NCBI RefSeq assembly: GCF_900141915.1
Contig: NZ_FQZG01000010.1
Span: forward strand, 22,842-86,841
Reading direction: 5' to 3'
Source of the DNA: Tessaracoccus bendigoensis DSM 12906
Lineage (GTDB): Bacteria > Actinomycetota > Actinomycetes > Propionibacteriales > Propionibacteriaceae
Length of the DNA stretch: 64,000 nucleotides
Shown: positions 53,375-62,765 of the stretch, piece after piece
How positions within the stretch are numbered: position 1 is the stretch's first letter
Layout: each line of letters opens with the position of its first letter
Position numbers and translations under genes: made by a program
The notes under the pieces: generated by a model
Told to the model about the DNA's origin: nothing
The model's input: the letters and a program-made list of their open reading frames with translations, nothing else
Databases searched by the model: none

Positions 53375-54172
53375 TCACAAGTTGATGAGTTGCCGGCGGG
53401 CGTCTTCGAGCCGGGCAGCAACGGTTGATTCGTACACGTCATCGCCGAGGGAGACGCTCACGCCACCCAACACGGCCGGGTCGACGGTGATCTGGATGGA
53501 CACCGGACCACCGATCTGTGCCTCGAGTGCGGACTTCAGCCGGGCGGTGCGACCGGCGTCGAGGGGTCGGGCGACGGTCACCTTGGCGATCCGTTGACCG
53601 GTCAGCCGCGCAGCCATGTCCAGGTACCCCTGGACGGTGTTGACGAAGGTCCGGCGCCGCGCCTTGACCGCGCGGTTGACCAGCTCAAGGGTCAAAGGTG
53701 AAACCTTGCCCCGGAACAGACCCGAAACCAGCGAGCGCTTGGCCTCCACCGGAAACGCGGGGTTGCGCAGTGTGGAGCTGAGCTCGTGGTTCTCGTCAAC
53801 GAGTGCCGAAATCTGGAACAGCTGCGCGGTCACCTCGTCGAGCTTGCGCTCCCTGCGGGCCTGGCTGAGCGCGAGCCGGACCCCCTGGCGATCGAGAGCC
53901 GAAACCAGCGCGTTGCCGCTCGGGTGAGCGGCCTTCACGACCGCCTCCAGAACGAGCGACGTCGCGGGAGCCACCCGCTTCGAGAGGAGTTTGCGGGCGA
54001 GCCCGGCCCGGGACTCATCGGAGGCCGACGGGTCGGACAGCGATCGACGCAGCATCGGCTGGCCGTCGAGCAGATCGACGACGGCGAACAGCTCGGCGGC
54101 CGTGCCGGCATCGGTGGTGATGCCGTCAATTTCGGCGTCGAGCCCGGCGATTGCGGCGTCGCGGGCCGTCAT
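53375..54172 (-). CDS. atpH: ATP synthase delta subunit
   Basis: Peripheral-stalk cap linking F1 to subunit b (265 aa). The OSCP/delta signature is seen near the C terminus (VARPLDAGRTARLKSALEAQ, IQITVDPAVLGGVSVSLGDDVYE). It is a separate gene, unlike the mycobacterial b-delta fusion. ATG overlaps atpF (ATGA reading order atpF then atpH is atpF stop on atpH start). Confidence 0.95.
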   Translation of the reverse strand: MTARDAAIAGLDAEIDGITTDAGTAAELFAVVDLLDGQPMLRRSLSDPSASDESRAGLARKLLSKRVAPATSLVLEAVVKAAHPSGNALVSALDRQGVRLALSQARRERKLDEVTAQLFQISALVDENHELSSTLRNPAFPVEAKRSLVSGLFRGKVSPLTLELVNRAVKARRRTFVNTVQGYLDMAARLTGQRIAKVTVARPLDAGRTARLKSALEAQIGGPVSIQITVDPAVLGGVSVSLGDDVYESTVAARLEDARRQLINL

Positions 54173-54714
54173 CGGGCCTGCCCTGCCGTCTCAAGCTCGG
54201 CGAGGAACCGATCGATGGTGCGCTGTGCGCGGGCATCGTCGTCAAGAGATTCGCCGACGATCCGACCGGCGAGGTCCGTGGCCAGGCCGCCGACCTCTCC
54301 ACGCAACTCCACGAGCAACTGGGACCTCTCGGCATCCAGCTGCGAGCGACCGGAGTCGAGGATCCGTGCGGATTCCTTGACGGCCTTTTCGCGGGCCTCG
54401 GCCAGGATGGTCGCCGACTGGTTCTTGGCGTCCTCGCGGATACGGGCAGCCTCTTCCCGCGCGGCCGAAAGCTGGTCGTTGTAATCGGCCAGCGCCGCCT
54501 CGGCCTTCGCCTCGGCTGCCGCAGCGCGCTGCATGCCGCCCTCGATCTTGTCGGACCGCTCCTGGTACATCTTCTCGAAGGCGGGGACGACTACCTTCCA
54601 CATGATGACGAAGATGATCAGCATCAAAACGATGCCGATGATCAACTCCGACGCGTGGCGGGGCAGCAGGGGCCCTAGATCGAGCTCCTGAAGCACCCCT
54701 GTAGTGGGGACCAT
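54169..54714 (-). CDS. atpF: ATP synthase b subunit
   Basis: Peripheral-stalk subunit (181 aa): one transmembrane helix (about 24-44, ELIIGIVLMLIIFVIMWKVV) and a long charged Ala-rich helix that dimerises. Eight bases downstream of atpE, overlapping atpH by 4 nt at its end. Confidence 0.95.
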   Translation of the reverse strand: MVPTTGVLQELDLGPLLPRHASELIIGIVLMLIIFVIMWKVVVPAFEKMYQERSDKIEGGMQRAAAAEAKAEAALADYNDQLSAAREEAARIREDAKNQSATILAEAREKAVKESARILDSGRSQLDAERSQLLVELRGEVGGLATDLAGRIVGESLDDDARAQRTIDRFLAELETAGQAR

Positions 54715-54722
54715 GACGCGGC

Positions 54723-54941
54723 TCAGAGAACGAAGGCGAGTGCGATGGCGATGATGGCGAGAGCCTCAACCACGGCGAAGCCGATGAAGGCGGTGCTCAT
54801 CATGGCGCCACGTGCCTCAGGCTGACGGGCGGTGCCGTTGATGACCGACGCGAAGATCCAGGCGACGCCGAGGGCCGGAGCGATCGTGGCGATCGCGTAG
54901 CCGATCATGTTCAGCGAGCCGGTGATTTCGAGGAGGGACAT
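54723..54941 (-). CDS. atpE: ATP synthase c subunit
   Basis: Ring-forming proteolipid (72 aa) with two membrane helices joined by the polar loop RQPEARG. The proton-carrying carboxylate is Glu59 in FAVVEALAII. Sodium-binding partner residues are not evident, so I infer proton coupling. Start at the ATG with AAAGGA upstream. Confidence 0.96.
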   Translation of the reverse strand: MSLLEITGSLNMIGYAIATIAPALGVAWIFASVINGTARQPEARGAMMSTAFIGFAVVEALAIIAIALAFVL

Positions 54942-54999
54942 TGTTTTCCTTTCGGATGGCTTACTCGGCTCCTTGTGTGGCCGAGAAGTCGGTTTGGAC

Positions 55000-55803
55000 T
55001 TAGTGCGCCTCGGCGATCGAGGTGGACACGTACTGGGCGGTGAGCACGGTGAAGATATAGGCCTGCAGTGCACCGATGAACAGCTCAAGCAGCATGATTA
55101 CGAGGCTGAATGCCAACGAAACGCCACCGGCCACGTTGAAGAAGGTGTTGTTCGCGTAGGTGATCAGGAATCCACCGCCCACGACAAAGACCATCACGAC
55201 CAGGTGCCCGGCGAACATGTTCGCAAACAGACGCAGCGCCAGCGTGATGGGGCGCGTGATGAAGGTGGCGAGGAACTCGAGCGGGATCACGATCGGCAGC
55301 AGATAGCCGGGGACACCCTCGGGGATCAGTGCCTTCTTCAGGAAACCTCCGAAGCCCCACTTCTTGAATCCAGCTCCGACGTAGATCAGCCAGGAGAGGA
55401 TGGCGAGCCCGTACGCGTAGCCCACGTTGGAGAACGTCGGGTACATGAAGAGGAAGAACTCACCGAACCAGTTGTTCACCAGGAGGAACGAGAACAGACC
55501 GAGCAGGTACGGGAGGAACTTGCGGAAATCCGAGTGCAGGATGTCACGGGCGATGCCATTGCGGACGAACTCGTAGATGTACTCTGCGGCGAATTGGCCC
55601 TTGGAGGGCTTGACCTTGAGGTTCCGGGAGGCGATCCACCACAGGATGATCACGAGCAGCGCCCCGATCACCGCCTGAGCGAACGGCTTGTTGAACCAGT
55701 CGGGGAGTACCCCCGGCCACATTGAGTCCCACTTGAAGTCGTCGACGCCGGGCGGCGTGTAGCCGCCGCCACCGCTCTCCATCGGAAGTAGCCCTAGTGT
55801 CAC
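55000..55803 (-). CDS. atpB: ATP synthase a subunit
   Basis: Stator channel subunit (267 aa) with five to six membrane helices. The essential arginine lies in ITLALRLFANMFAGHLV. I start at the GTG at 55803: GGGAG lies 6 nt upstream and it overlaps the preceding stop (GTGA); an ATG 21 nt downstream lacks a ribosome site. Confidence 0.94.
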   Translation of the reverse strand: MTLGLLPMESGGGGYTPPGVDDFKWDSMWPGVLPDWFNKPFAQAVIGALLVIILWWIASRNLKVKPSKGQFAAEYIYEFVRNGIARDILHSDFRKFLPYLLGLFSFLLVNNWFGEFFLFMYPTFSNVGYAYGLAILSWLIYVGAGFKKWGFGGFLKKALIPEGVPGYLLPIVIPLEFLATFITRPITLALRLFANMFAGHLVVMVFVVGGGFLITYANNTFFNVAGGVSLAFSLVIMLLELFIGALQAYIFTVLTAQYVSTSIAEAH

Positions 55804-56030
55804 GTACCGCTCCCGTATCGTTTGATGATCAGGTACAGGCTGAGGACGAGGCCGAGAATCAGGCCGACCGGCAACAACCATGAGGTTTTCAAGAAATAGT
55901 CACCAGCCCAGCCCAGGCCCCCGTAGAAGATAAGTCCCGCGAGGATGTAACTGAGCACAACCATGCCATCTTCGGTGCCCGTGGGACCTTTCGGTTCGTT
56001 GTCCCCGGGTGGCGTAGGTGTGGTGCCCAT
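55800..56030 (-). CDS. AtpI/AtpZ-like small membrane protein
   Basis: A 76-aa protein with a Pro/Gly-rich hydrophilic N terminus and two membrane helices (VVLSYILAGLIFYGGLGWAG and LLPVGLILGLVLSLYLIIKR), a common first gene of actinobacterial atp operons. Probably helps c-ring assembly or cation supply, by analogy. Its end overlaps atpB. Confidence 0.82.
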   Translation of the reverse strand: MGTTPTPPGDNEPKGPTGTEDGMVVLSYILAGLIFYGGLGWAGDYFLKTSWLLPVGLILGLVLSLYLIIKRYGSGT

Positions 56031-56040
56031 GTCGAGGTTG

Positions 56041-56069
56041 AGCCTAGCGGAAACTCACCGCGGTTTCAC
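56041..56069 (-). promoter_or_regulatory. Promoter candidate of the ATP synthase operon
   Basis: GTGAAA (56069-56064), a 17-nt spacer and TAGGCT (56046-56041) on the minus strand, 10 nt before the ATG of the first gene. The leader would be only about 4 nt. Confidence 0.5.
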
Positions 56070-56104
56070 CTTGAGACACGCCTGTCCCATAGCACGGGCC
56101 GCCC

Positions 56105-56557
56105 TCAGGATTGCTTTGGGGGCTCGTATTCGTCGTCGTACACCGGTACCCGCTGCCTCGCGGCCACGAGAACCACTCCTCCAACCCAGGCGATCACGGT
56201 GCCGGCGACACTCAACACCAGCCAGCCGTCGACGATGTGCGGGGCGACCGCTGGCAGGTTGAGGATCACCCAGAGCCCGGCCGCGATGCCGATGACCCGC
56301 ACCGCGTAACTGACCAGCACGAGCGCCATTCCCTGCATGGCCTCGAGCTCCGAGGCAACCACCTCGAGTGCCTGCCCGACGCTGTAGAAGATGACCACAG
56401 CCGCGAACCCGAGGGCCGCCGTCAGCGCCGCATCCGGTCCTCCGAGCGCGAGCCCCAGCCCGACGACCGTGAGGCCGACCGCGTGGCCCAACGCCAGCCC
56501 CCCGAGCATCATCTGGCGGGCGCGACGCGTGGCCGCTGTGATGCGACGCTCACGCAT
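56105..56557 (-). CDS. ATP synthase subunit I-like membrane protein
   Basis: A 150-aa protein with four hydrophobic segments; its position between wecA and the atp genes matches the mycobacterial subunit-I-like protein. A basic N terminus (RERRITAATRRARQMM) and an acidic C-terminal tail flank the helices. Function inferred from position only. ATG overlaps wecA by 8 nt. Confidence 0.75.
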   Translation of the reverse strand: MRERRITAATRRARQMMLGGLALGHAVGLTVVGLGLALGGPDAALTAALGFAAVVIFYSVGQALEVVASELEAMQGMALVLVSYAVRVIGIAAGLWVILNLPAVAPHIVDGWLVLSVAGTVIAWVGGVVLVAARQRVPVYDDEYEPPKQS

Positions 56558-57662
56558 CGGAACGCGCCTCCGACCTCCGGGAGCGCACTGGCAAGAGAGT
56601 GAGGAGCGCGAGAACGGCGAGCACGCCCACCACGATCCATACGGTTGAGGTCCGAGGCACCAAGGCCATCGCCACGAGCCCGACGGAGACCGCCGCCGCC
56701 CAGCCGTACATCAGCAGCACCGCCCCCCAATGGGAGTGGCCGTGCGCGAGGAGTCGGTGATGCAGATGCTGCTTATCGGCCGAGAATGGATTCTGCCCCT
56801 TCCAGGCGCGCCGTATCCAGGCTGTCACCAGGTCGATGAGGGGCAGTGCCAACGCGGCGACCGGCAGCAGGATGGGCAACATGGCCGGAACCACGGCCGA
56901 GCCTCCACCGACCACCGACGGGTCCATGCGGCCGGTGTAGGAGATGGCGCTCATCGCCATCAGCAGGCCGAGCAGCATAGATCCCGAGTCGCCCATGAAC
57001 ATCTTGGCCGGATGCCAGTTGTGGAACAGGAAGCCGATCGCCACACCGCAGGTCGCCACCGTGATCAGGCTCGCGGTCGTGGCCCGCTCAAGGCCCTCGA
57101 CATAGGCCAGGACGTAGGTGTAGCTGAAGAATGCGCCAGACCCGATCGCCACGATTCCGGACGACAAGCCGTCGAGCCCGTCCACGAAGTTGACCGCGTT
57201 GACGCAGACGGCGATCACCAGGACCGTGAGCAGGATGCTGGTGGCGTCGTCGAGGGAGATGATCCGCCCAGGCAGGGGGATCCAGAAGAGCCGGACGCCA
57301 CCGACGACGGCGACACCGGCCGCGAGCACCTGACCGCCCAGTTTGACGAGCGGATTCAGATCGTACTTGTCGTCCAGCGCACCCACTGCCGTGATGATCA
57401 ACCCGGCCCACAACACCGCAGATGCGTCGTGCATGACCGCGGCATACCGGCCCAGGAACGGCATCTGGAGCGCCACCAGGAGCGCGACGGCCAGGCCACC
57501 GAGCATCGCGATGCCCCCGAAGTACGGAATCGGGTGCGTATGCACGTCCCGGTCGCGCACCTTGGCCAGCACCCCGAACCGCACCGCTATGCCCCGGCAG
57601 GCACCCGCGAGCAGGTAGGTAGTGCCAGCCGCGATGAGCAGCACCAGAAGGTATTCGCGCAT
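56550..57662 (-). CDS. wecA: Undecaprenyl-phosphate GlcNAc-1-phosphate transferase (WecA family)
   Basis: Starts a lipid-linked glycan by moving GlcNAc 1-phosphate to a polyprenyl phosphate; in actinobacteria this serves the arabinogalactan or a teichoic-type linkage. The 370-aa membrane protein has YFGGIAMLGG, GALDDKYDLNP, NAVNFVDGLDGLSSG, GDSGSMLLG and HLHHRLLAHGHS, the family motifs. ATG shares one base with the tsaC stop. Confidence 0.9.
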   Translation of the reverse strand: MREYLLVLLIAAGTTYLLAGACRGIAVRFGVLAKVRDRDVHTHPIPYFGGIAMLGGLAVALLVALQMPFLGRYAAVMHDASAVLWAGLIITAVGALDDKYDLNPLVKLGGQVLAAGVAVVGGVRLFWIPLPGRIISLDDATSILLTVLVIAVCVNAVNFVDGLDGLSSGIVAIGSGAFFSYTYVLAYVEGLERATTASLITVATCGVAIGFLFHNWHPAKMFMGDSGSMLLGLLMAMSAISYTGRMDPSVVGGGSAVVPAMLPILLPVAALALPLIDLVTAWIRRAWKGQNPFSADKQHLHHRLLAHGHSHWGAVLLMYGWAAAVSVGLVAMALVPRTSTVWIVVGVLAVLALLTLLPVRSRRSEARSDA

Positions 57663-58393
57663 CAGTCGGGGTCAGGCGTCGGGCTAGGTTCAACCGCGGG
57701 ATCGACCTCCGGCTCCGGCTCCAGCTCCGGAGCATCGATGCCGTCGACGAGCGGCGCATGCTGCCGCAGCGTCTCCAGCGTGATTGCGCCGTCTCGCAGC
57801 ACCTTGCCTTTGTCGGTCGATGCGAAATCGACGATGGTCGAGGCGACTCCCCCACCGACGGGTCCCCCGTCGAGGTAGACGGCAACCCGATCGCCCAACT
57901 GGGCCAAGGCTTCGTCGCAGGTCAGGCCTGCTTCGCGGCCCGAGACGTTTGCCGAACTCACGGCCAGCGGGCCGGTGCGCCGCAGCAGATCCCGTGCCAC
58001 GTCGAGGTCGGGCACCCGTACCGCGACGGTTCCGAGGCTCTCCCCGAGGTCCATGCCGCTGCGCGGCTGCGCCTTCAGCACAAGGGTCAGCGCGCCCGGC
58101 CACAACGCCTTCGCCAGCGCGGCCGCCCCCTCCGGCACCTCGTCGGCGATGGCGCGCAGCATCGACGGCTCGGCGATCAGCACTGGCGGTGGCATGTCGC
58201 GGCCACGTTCCTTGGCGTCGAGCAACCCCTGGACCGCATCCCGGTCGAAGGCATCTGCCCCGATGCCGTAGACGGTGTCGGTGGGCAGCACGACGCAGGC
58301 CCCGCGTCGGACGGCGTCAACGGCCTCGCTGAGGGCGGCTTCCCGGTCGACGGCAAGGTTCAAGACGCGGGCGGGTTCAGTCACGGCGTTCAT
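57662..58393 (-). CDS. tsaC: Threonylcarbamoyl-AMP synthase
   Basis: Makes threonylcarbamoyl-AMP for t6A37 in ANN-decoding tRNAs. The 243-aa YrdC/Sua5 fold shows VVLPTDTVYGIGADAF, WPGALTLVLKA and PLAVSSANVSGREAG. It lacks the Sua5 C-terminal domain but has a 35-residue acidic, Pro-rich tail (ELEPEPEVDPAVEPSPTPD) of unknown use. Confidence 0.93.
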   Translation of the reverse strand: MNAVTEPARVLNLAVDREAALSEAVDAVRRGACVVLPTDTVYGIGADAFDRDAVQGLLDAKERGRDMPPPVLIAEPSMLRAIADEVPEGAAALAKALWPGALTLVLKAQPRSGMDLGESLGTVAVRVPDLDVARDLLRRTGPLAVSSANVSGREAGLTCDEALAQLGDRVAVYLDGGPVGGGVASTIVDFASTDKGKVLRDGAITLETLRQHAPLVDGIDAPELEPEPEVDPAVEPSPTPDPD

Positions 58394-58394
58394 C

Positions 58395-59234
58395 CTACCG
58401 GCCCGCGATGGGCTGGGCGGCCGTCACGAAGCGGGGTCGGCCGGTCAGGTCCGCGTGCGGTGTCACGTCCACGAAACCCGCCTCCCGGAACACTTCCATT
58501 GCCGCTGGCTGGTGCGAGTCATCGTGTTCGGTGGCTACCAGCGCACCGGGCCTCAGGAGCCTCGAGGCGACCCGCGCCACGACACGGATCGCCTCGAGGC
58601 CGTCGACCCCCGAGAAGAGGGCCAGCCCCGGGTCGTGATCCACGACGTCGCTCGGCAGGAAGGGGCGCAGCGTCTCAGGCACGTAAGGCGGGTTCACGAT
58701 CAGAAGGTCGACGGTGCCGTCGAGGTCGGGGAAGGCCTCGGCCATGTCGCCCAAGACCAACTCAACGCCACGCCCGGCGAGGTTGGCGCTCAGGTAGCCG
58801 AAGGCCACGGGATCAACCTCGACAGCGTGGAGGTCGACGCCTCCGATCTCGCTGGCGATGGCCGCTGAGATGGCACCCGAACCTGCACACAGTTCGACGA
58901 CGCGGCGTGAGGTGCGCTCGCCGAGCCGGTCGAGGGCCCAGCCGACCATGATCTCGGTCTCGGGCCGCGGAATGAACACGCCCGGCCCCACCTTCAAGGT
59001 CTCATGACGGAAGTAGGCCACGCCGGTCAGGTGCTGTACCGGCTCCCCCGCCACCCGGCGCGCCGCCAACTCATCGATCCTGGTCTGCTGTTGCGCGGTC
59101 ACCCGATCGATGAGGACCAGCCGGGACTGGTCGATCCCGAGGACGTGCGCAACGATGGTGCGCGCCTCCGGTCCCGGGCTGGGGCAACCGCCGTTGGCGA
59201 GTTCACCCGCCAGCCGGAACGCGGCCTCACTCAT
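58395..59234 (-). CDS. prmC: Peptide chain release factor N5-glutamine methyltransferase
   Basis: Methylates the glutamine of the GGQ motif of release factors using S-adenosylmethionine. The 279-aa protein has [26 protein letters not shown] (cofactor) and the substrate motif NPPYVPE. ATG overlaps the prfA stop, so it is coupled to its substrate gene. Confidence 0.95.
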   Translation of the reverse strand: MSEAAFRLAGELANGGCPSPGPEARTIVAHVLGIDQSRLVLIDRVTAQQQTRIDELAARRVAGEPVQHLTGVAYFRHETLKVGPGVFIPRPETEIMVGWALDRLGERTSRRVVELCAGSGAISAAIASEIGGVDLHAVEVDPVAFGYLSANLAGRGVELVLGDMAEAFPDLDGTVDLLIVNPPYVPETLRPFLPSDVVDHDPGLALFSGVDGLEAIRVVARVASRLLRPGALVATEHDDSHQPAAMEVFREAGFVDVTPHADLTGRPRFVTAAQPIAGR

Positions 59235-60298
59235 CCACCCACCCCGGCGAGCCGCTCGCTGAGGTCCTGCTCGGCGAGGGCGTCCAGCACCGGCGTGAGC
59301 GCCCCCTCGAGCACCTGATCCAGGTTGTGCGCCTTGTACCCGATGCGGTGGTCCGTGATCCGGTTTTCAGGGAAGTTGTAGGTGCGGATCCGCTCCGAGC
59401 GGTCGACGGTGCGGACCTGGGACTTGCGGGCGTCGGAGGCCTCGGCCGCGGCCTGGGCCTCGGCCTGTTGGATCAGCCTTGCTCGCAGCATCCGCATGGC
59501 GGACTCCCGGTTCTGCAGCTGGGAGCGCTCGTTCTGGCAACTGACCACCACGCCCGTCGGCAGGTGGGTGATCCGCACTGCCGAGTCGGTGGTGTTTACC
59601 CCCTGCCCCCCTGGTCCCGACGAGCGGTAAACGTCGATCCTCAGATCGTCGGCGTTGATCTCAACCTCGTCCGCCTCGACGTCCGGCATCACGAGGACAC
59701 CCGCCGCCGAAGTGTGGATGCGACCCTGTGATTCGGTGACTGGGACGCGCTGGACACGGTGTACCCCGCCCTCGAACTTCAGCCGACCGTAGGGCCCGAA
59801 CTCCTGGTGCCCTGTCGCCTTGACGGCCACCGTCACGGACTTGTAGCCGCCGAGGTCGGTCTCCTGGGAATCCAGCACCTCAATCTTCCACCCGACCTGC
59901 TCGGCGTAGCGCATATACATCTTCAACAGATCGCCCGCGAACAGGGCCGATTCGTCGCCGCCCTCGCCGGATTTGATCTCCAGCAGTGCATCGGCATCGT
60001 CGTTGGGGTCGCGTGGGGCGAGCAGCCGCGTCAACTTCTCCGTGGAGGCAGCCAGCACCCGGTCGAGTTCGGCAACCTCGTCGGCAAACGACGGATCATC
60101 GTCTGCGAGTTCCGCGGCCGCCTCCCGGTCTCCGGTGAGACGACGGAACTCCTCGATCCCCTCGACGATGGGCCTCAGTGAGGCATACCGGCGTCCGACC
60201 CTCCGGGAGCGCACCTCGTCCCCGTGCAACGCAGGGTCGGCCAGTTGCTGCTCAAGATCGTGGAACTCATCGATCAGCGGCTGTGCGTTGTCGAACAT
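59231..60298 (-). CDS. prfA: Peptide chain release factor 1
   Basis: Reads UAA and UAG and releases the peptide. The 355-aa protein has the PxT codon-recognition tripeptide PVT (186-188) and the GGQ (230-232) in [14 protein letters not shown]. Normal length. The gene follows the rpmE intrinsic terminator, so its transcripts must come from read-through or an unseen promoter in 60299-60326. Confidence 0.96.
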   Translation of the reverse strand: MFDNAQPLIDEFHDLEQQLADPALHGDEVRSRRVGRRYASLRPIVEGIEEFRRLTGDREAAAELADDDPSFADEVAELDRVLAASTEKLTRLLAPRDPNDDADALLEIKSGEGGDESALFAGDLLKMYMRYAEQVGWKIEVLDSQETDLGGYKSVTVAVKATGHQEFGPYGRLKFEGGVHRVQRVPVTESQGRIHTSAAGVLVMPDVEADEVEINADDLRIDVYRSSGPGGQGVNTTDSAVRITHLPTGVVVSCQNERSQLQNRESAMRMLRARLIQQAEAQAAAEASDARKSQVRTVDRSERIRTYNFPENRITDHRIGYKAHNLDQVLEGALTPVLDALAEQDLSERLAGVGG

Positions 60299-60326
60299 GT
60301 GACTCTTCCCGGGTGTCGGTGCTGGG

Positions 60327-60372
60327 CAAAAGAAACGAACGCCTGCCGGGCCATGACCCAGCGAGGCGTTCG
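60327..60372 (-). terminator. rpmE: Intrinsic terminator of rpmE
   Basis: On the minus strand, CGAACGCCT/AGGCGTTCG (9 bp, with an inner GC-rich helix) followed directly by TTTCTTTTG. It is the only hairpin in the window with a real U-rich tail. It lies between rpmE and prfA. Confidence 0.85.
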
Positions 60373-60382
60373 TCGTCTTCGG

Positions 60383-60592
60383 CTACTTCTTCTTGGCGTA
60401 ACGCCTCTCGAAGCGGGCGACGCGGCCGCCCGTGTCGAGGATCTTCTGCTTGCCGGTGTAGAACGGGTGGCACTCGGCGCACACGTCGGCGTTCATGCTG
60501 CCCTTCTTGAGCGTGCTGCGCGTGGTGAACGTGTTGCCGCAGGTGCAGGTCACCTGGGTCTCCACGTAATCAGGGTGGATGCCCTGCTTCAT
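60383..60592 (-). CDS. rpmE: 50S ribosomal protein L31, zinc-binding type
   Basis: A 69-aa ribosomal protein, MKQGIHPDY at its start, with the zinc ligands Cys16, Cys18, Cys38 and Cys41. The C+ form, used when zinc is sufficient. AAGGAG lies 7 nt before the ATG. It has its own promoter candidate and terminator and so may be a one-gene unit. Confidence 0.97.
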   Translation of the reverse strand: MKQGIHPDYVETQVTCTCGNTFTTRSTLKKGSMNADVCAECHPFYTGKQKILDTGGRVARFERRYAKKK

Positions 60593-60671
60593 GATGGTTC
60601 TCCTTCTAGAGTGGCCGGGTCGCTCCCACCGAGACAGGTCGGGAAATGTGCGTGAACCGGCACAACTGACA

Positions 60672-60700
60672 ATTGTGCCTCGCGCGGGCACCGTTTCCAA
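60672..60700 (-). promoter_or_regulatory. rpmE: Promoter candidate of rpmE
   Basis: TTGGAA (60700-60695), 17-nt spacer, CACAAT (60677-60672), giving a leader of about 73 nt. The -10 sits in an inverted repeat GGCACAA-N7-TTGTGCC (60659-60679), a possible operator. Confidence 0.5.
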
Positions 60701-60710
60701 GTCTGGCGGT

Positions 60711-62591
60711 TCAGCCTTCCTGAGCGGGCGTGGTCTTGAGCACGCTCAACAGGAAGTCGTGGTTGCTCGGGGTCTTGGACATCCGGGATTTCAGCGTCTC
60801 CAACGCCGCCTGGTCGTCGAGACCGGACAGTGCGCGCCGCAGCTTCCAGATGATGTTGAGCTCGTCTCGCCCGAGCAGCAGGTCTTCGCGACGGGTACCG
60901 GAGGCGTCGACGTCGATGGCAGGGAAGATGCGCTTGTCCGCGAGTTCCCGCCGGAGCCGCAGTTCCATGTTGCCCGTGCCCTTGAACTCCTCGAAGATGA
61001 CCTCGTCCATCCTCGAACCGGTTTCGATCAGCGCGGTCGCCAGGATCGTGAGCGAGCCGCCGTTTTCGATGTTGCGGGCCGCGCCGAAGAACTTCTTCGG
61101 CGGGTAGAGGGCGGCCGAATCGACACCACCGGAGAGGATCCGGCCGGACGCGGGGGCGGCCAGGTTGTAGGCGCGTCCCAGGCGCGTGATGCCGTCGAGC
61201 AGCACCACGACGTCGTGCCCCAGCTCGACCAGGCGCTTGGCACGCTCGATCGCCAGTTCGGAGACCATGGTGTGGTCCTCCGCTGGCCGGTCGAACGTCG
61301 ACGCGATGACCTCGCCGGAGACGGTGCGCTGGAAGTCGGTCACCTCTTCGGGACGCTCGTCGACAAGGACGACCATCAGGTGGACCTCTGGATTGTTGGC
61401 CGCGATGGCGTTGGCGATGGCCTGCATCACCATGGTCTTGCCCGCCTTGGGCGGCGAGACGATCAGGCCACGCTGGCCCTTGCCGATCGGCGAAACAAGA
61501 TCGATGATCCGGCCGGTCAGGTTGGTCTGCACCGTTTCGAGGCGCAGCCTCTCCTGCGGATACAGCGGCGTCAGCTTGGCGAACTCGGGGCGCCCCTTCG
61601 CCTTCTCCGGGTCATCGCCGTTGACGGTGTCGAGGCGGACCAGCGGGTTGAACTTCTCCTTGCGTTCGCCTTCCCGCGGCGTGCGGATGGCGCCCGTCAG
61701 GACGTCTCCTCGCCGCAGGCCGTAGCGACGGACGGTCGACATCGGCAGGAACGCGTCGGCCGGGCCTGGGAGATAGCCTGTGGTGCGGACGAACGCGTAG
61801 TTGTCGAGGACGTCGACGATGCCCGACACGTTTGCGAGGACATCGTCCTCACTTACCGTCGGTTCCGCCTCCATCCGGTCGAGCCCCTGACCACCCCGAC
61901 CGGAGCGGCGGTTGTTGCTGTTGTTGCGGTCACGGTTGCGGCGTCGGCGGTTCCGGCGCGAATTGCCTGAGTCGTCGTCGAAGCCGGAAGAGTCCACCTG
62001 CGGCGCCTTGGCCGCCGCGGCAGACTGGCTCGGCTGCCCCATCGCGGCGTCGAGCAGCTCGCCCACCTCGGCGTTGGTGTCGTTCTGGGCGCCGCGGTCG
62101 CGGGGCCGACGACGGCGGTTGCGTGAACCACCGTCGGAGCCGGTCTCCCCCTCAGCGGAGTTGTCAGACCCGGCGTTTCTGCCCTCCCGGGGCTGCCCTT
62201 CCGAACTCTGGGCCTTGCCCGCGGACTCACCGTCGGCCCTGTCTTCACGGTTCTGACTGGCTTCACGGTTCTGACCAGTGCTCTGCCTGCCCTTGTCCTG
62301 CGCGACCAGTTCGGGTTGGGATGTGCCTGGCGCGTCCGAACCGCGCTCCTCCGACCTACCCTGCCCTTCGGACCTGGCTTCGGCGGAGCGATCCCGGCGA
62401 GGGTTCGCACCCTGTTCAGGCTCCGTAGATCGGCGTTCTGCCCGGGGCGCTGAGGCCGCGCCCGTCGATTGGATCGCGGCGATGAGTTCGCCCTTACGCA
62501 TCGCGGAGATGCCTTTGATCCCGAGGCCGGAGGCCACCGACTTGAGTTCAGGCAGCTTCATGCCGTCCAAACGGGAACCGTTTTCGGTCAC
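60711..62591 (-). CDS. rho: Transcription termination factor Rho
   Basis: RNA-dependent ATPase helicase that ends transcription. The 626-aa protein has the N-terminal SAP-like helices ([20 protein letters not shown]), a roughly 190-residue Arg/Asn/Glu/Ser/Gly-rich insert typical of actinobacterial Rho, the RNA-binding cold-shock domain, Walker A SPPKAGKT, Walker [17 protein letters not shown] and the secondary RNA site. GTG start with AAGGAA upstream. The bicyclomycin-site region [15 protein letters not shown] looks normal. Confidence 0.96.
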   Translation of the reverse strand: MTENGSRLDGMKLPELKSVASGLGIKGISAMRKGELIAAIQSTGAASAPRAERRSTEPEQGANPRRDRSAEARSEGQGRSEERGSDAPGTSQPELVAQDKGRQSTGQNREASQNREDRADGESAGKAQSSEGQPREGRNAGSDNSAEGETGSDGGSRNRRRRPRDRGAQNDTNAEVGELLDAAMGQPSQSAAAAKAPQVDSSGFDDDSGNSRRNRRRRNRDRNNSNNRRSGRGGQGLDRMEAEPTVSEDDVLANVSGIVDVLDNYAFVRTTGYLPGPADAFLPMSTVRRYGLRRGDVLTGAIRTPREGERKEKFNPLVRLDTVNGDDPEKAKGRPEFAKLTPLYPQERLRLETVQTNLTGRIIDLVSPIGKGQRGLIVSPPKAGKTMVMQAIANAIAANNPEVHLMVVLVDERPEEVTDFQRTVSGEVIASTFDRPAEDHTMVSELAIERAKRLVELGHDVVVLLDGITRLGRAYNLAAPASGRILSGGVDSAALYPPKKFFGAARNIENGGSLTILATALIETGSRMDEVIFEEFKGTGNMELRLRRELADKRIFPAIDVDASGTRREDLLLGRDELNIIWKLRRALSGLDDQAALETLKSRMSKTPSNHDFLLSVLKTTPAQEG

Positions 62592-62611
62592 GGATTTCCT
62601 TCCACAAAAGA

Positions 62612-62640
62612 CCGATGGGCGAGTGCAAGAGCCTCATCGG
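62612..62640 (-). promoter_or_regulatory. rho: Hairpin in the rho leader
   Basis: CCGATG/CATCGG with an inner partly paired GGGC/GCC helix, 20-49 nt before the rho GTG. It may be part of autogenous control of rho; the leader (62592-62765) has no gene and no clear promoter. Confidence 0.3.
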
Positions 62641-62765
62641 CTGACAAAGATGGGTTCACCAGAGCGCTGCACAGGCATGGAACTTACATTTCGCAGCTGG
62701 GCGCCATCGATCAGTGAACGCAACAAGCCTAGCACCGTCGGAGAGATGGGCAAAGCCGCCGAATT

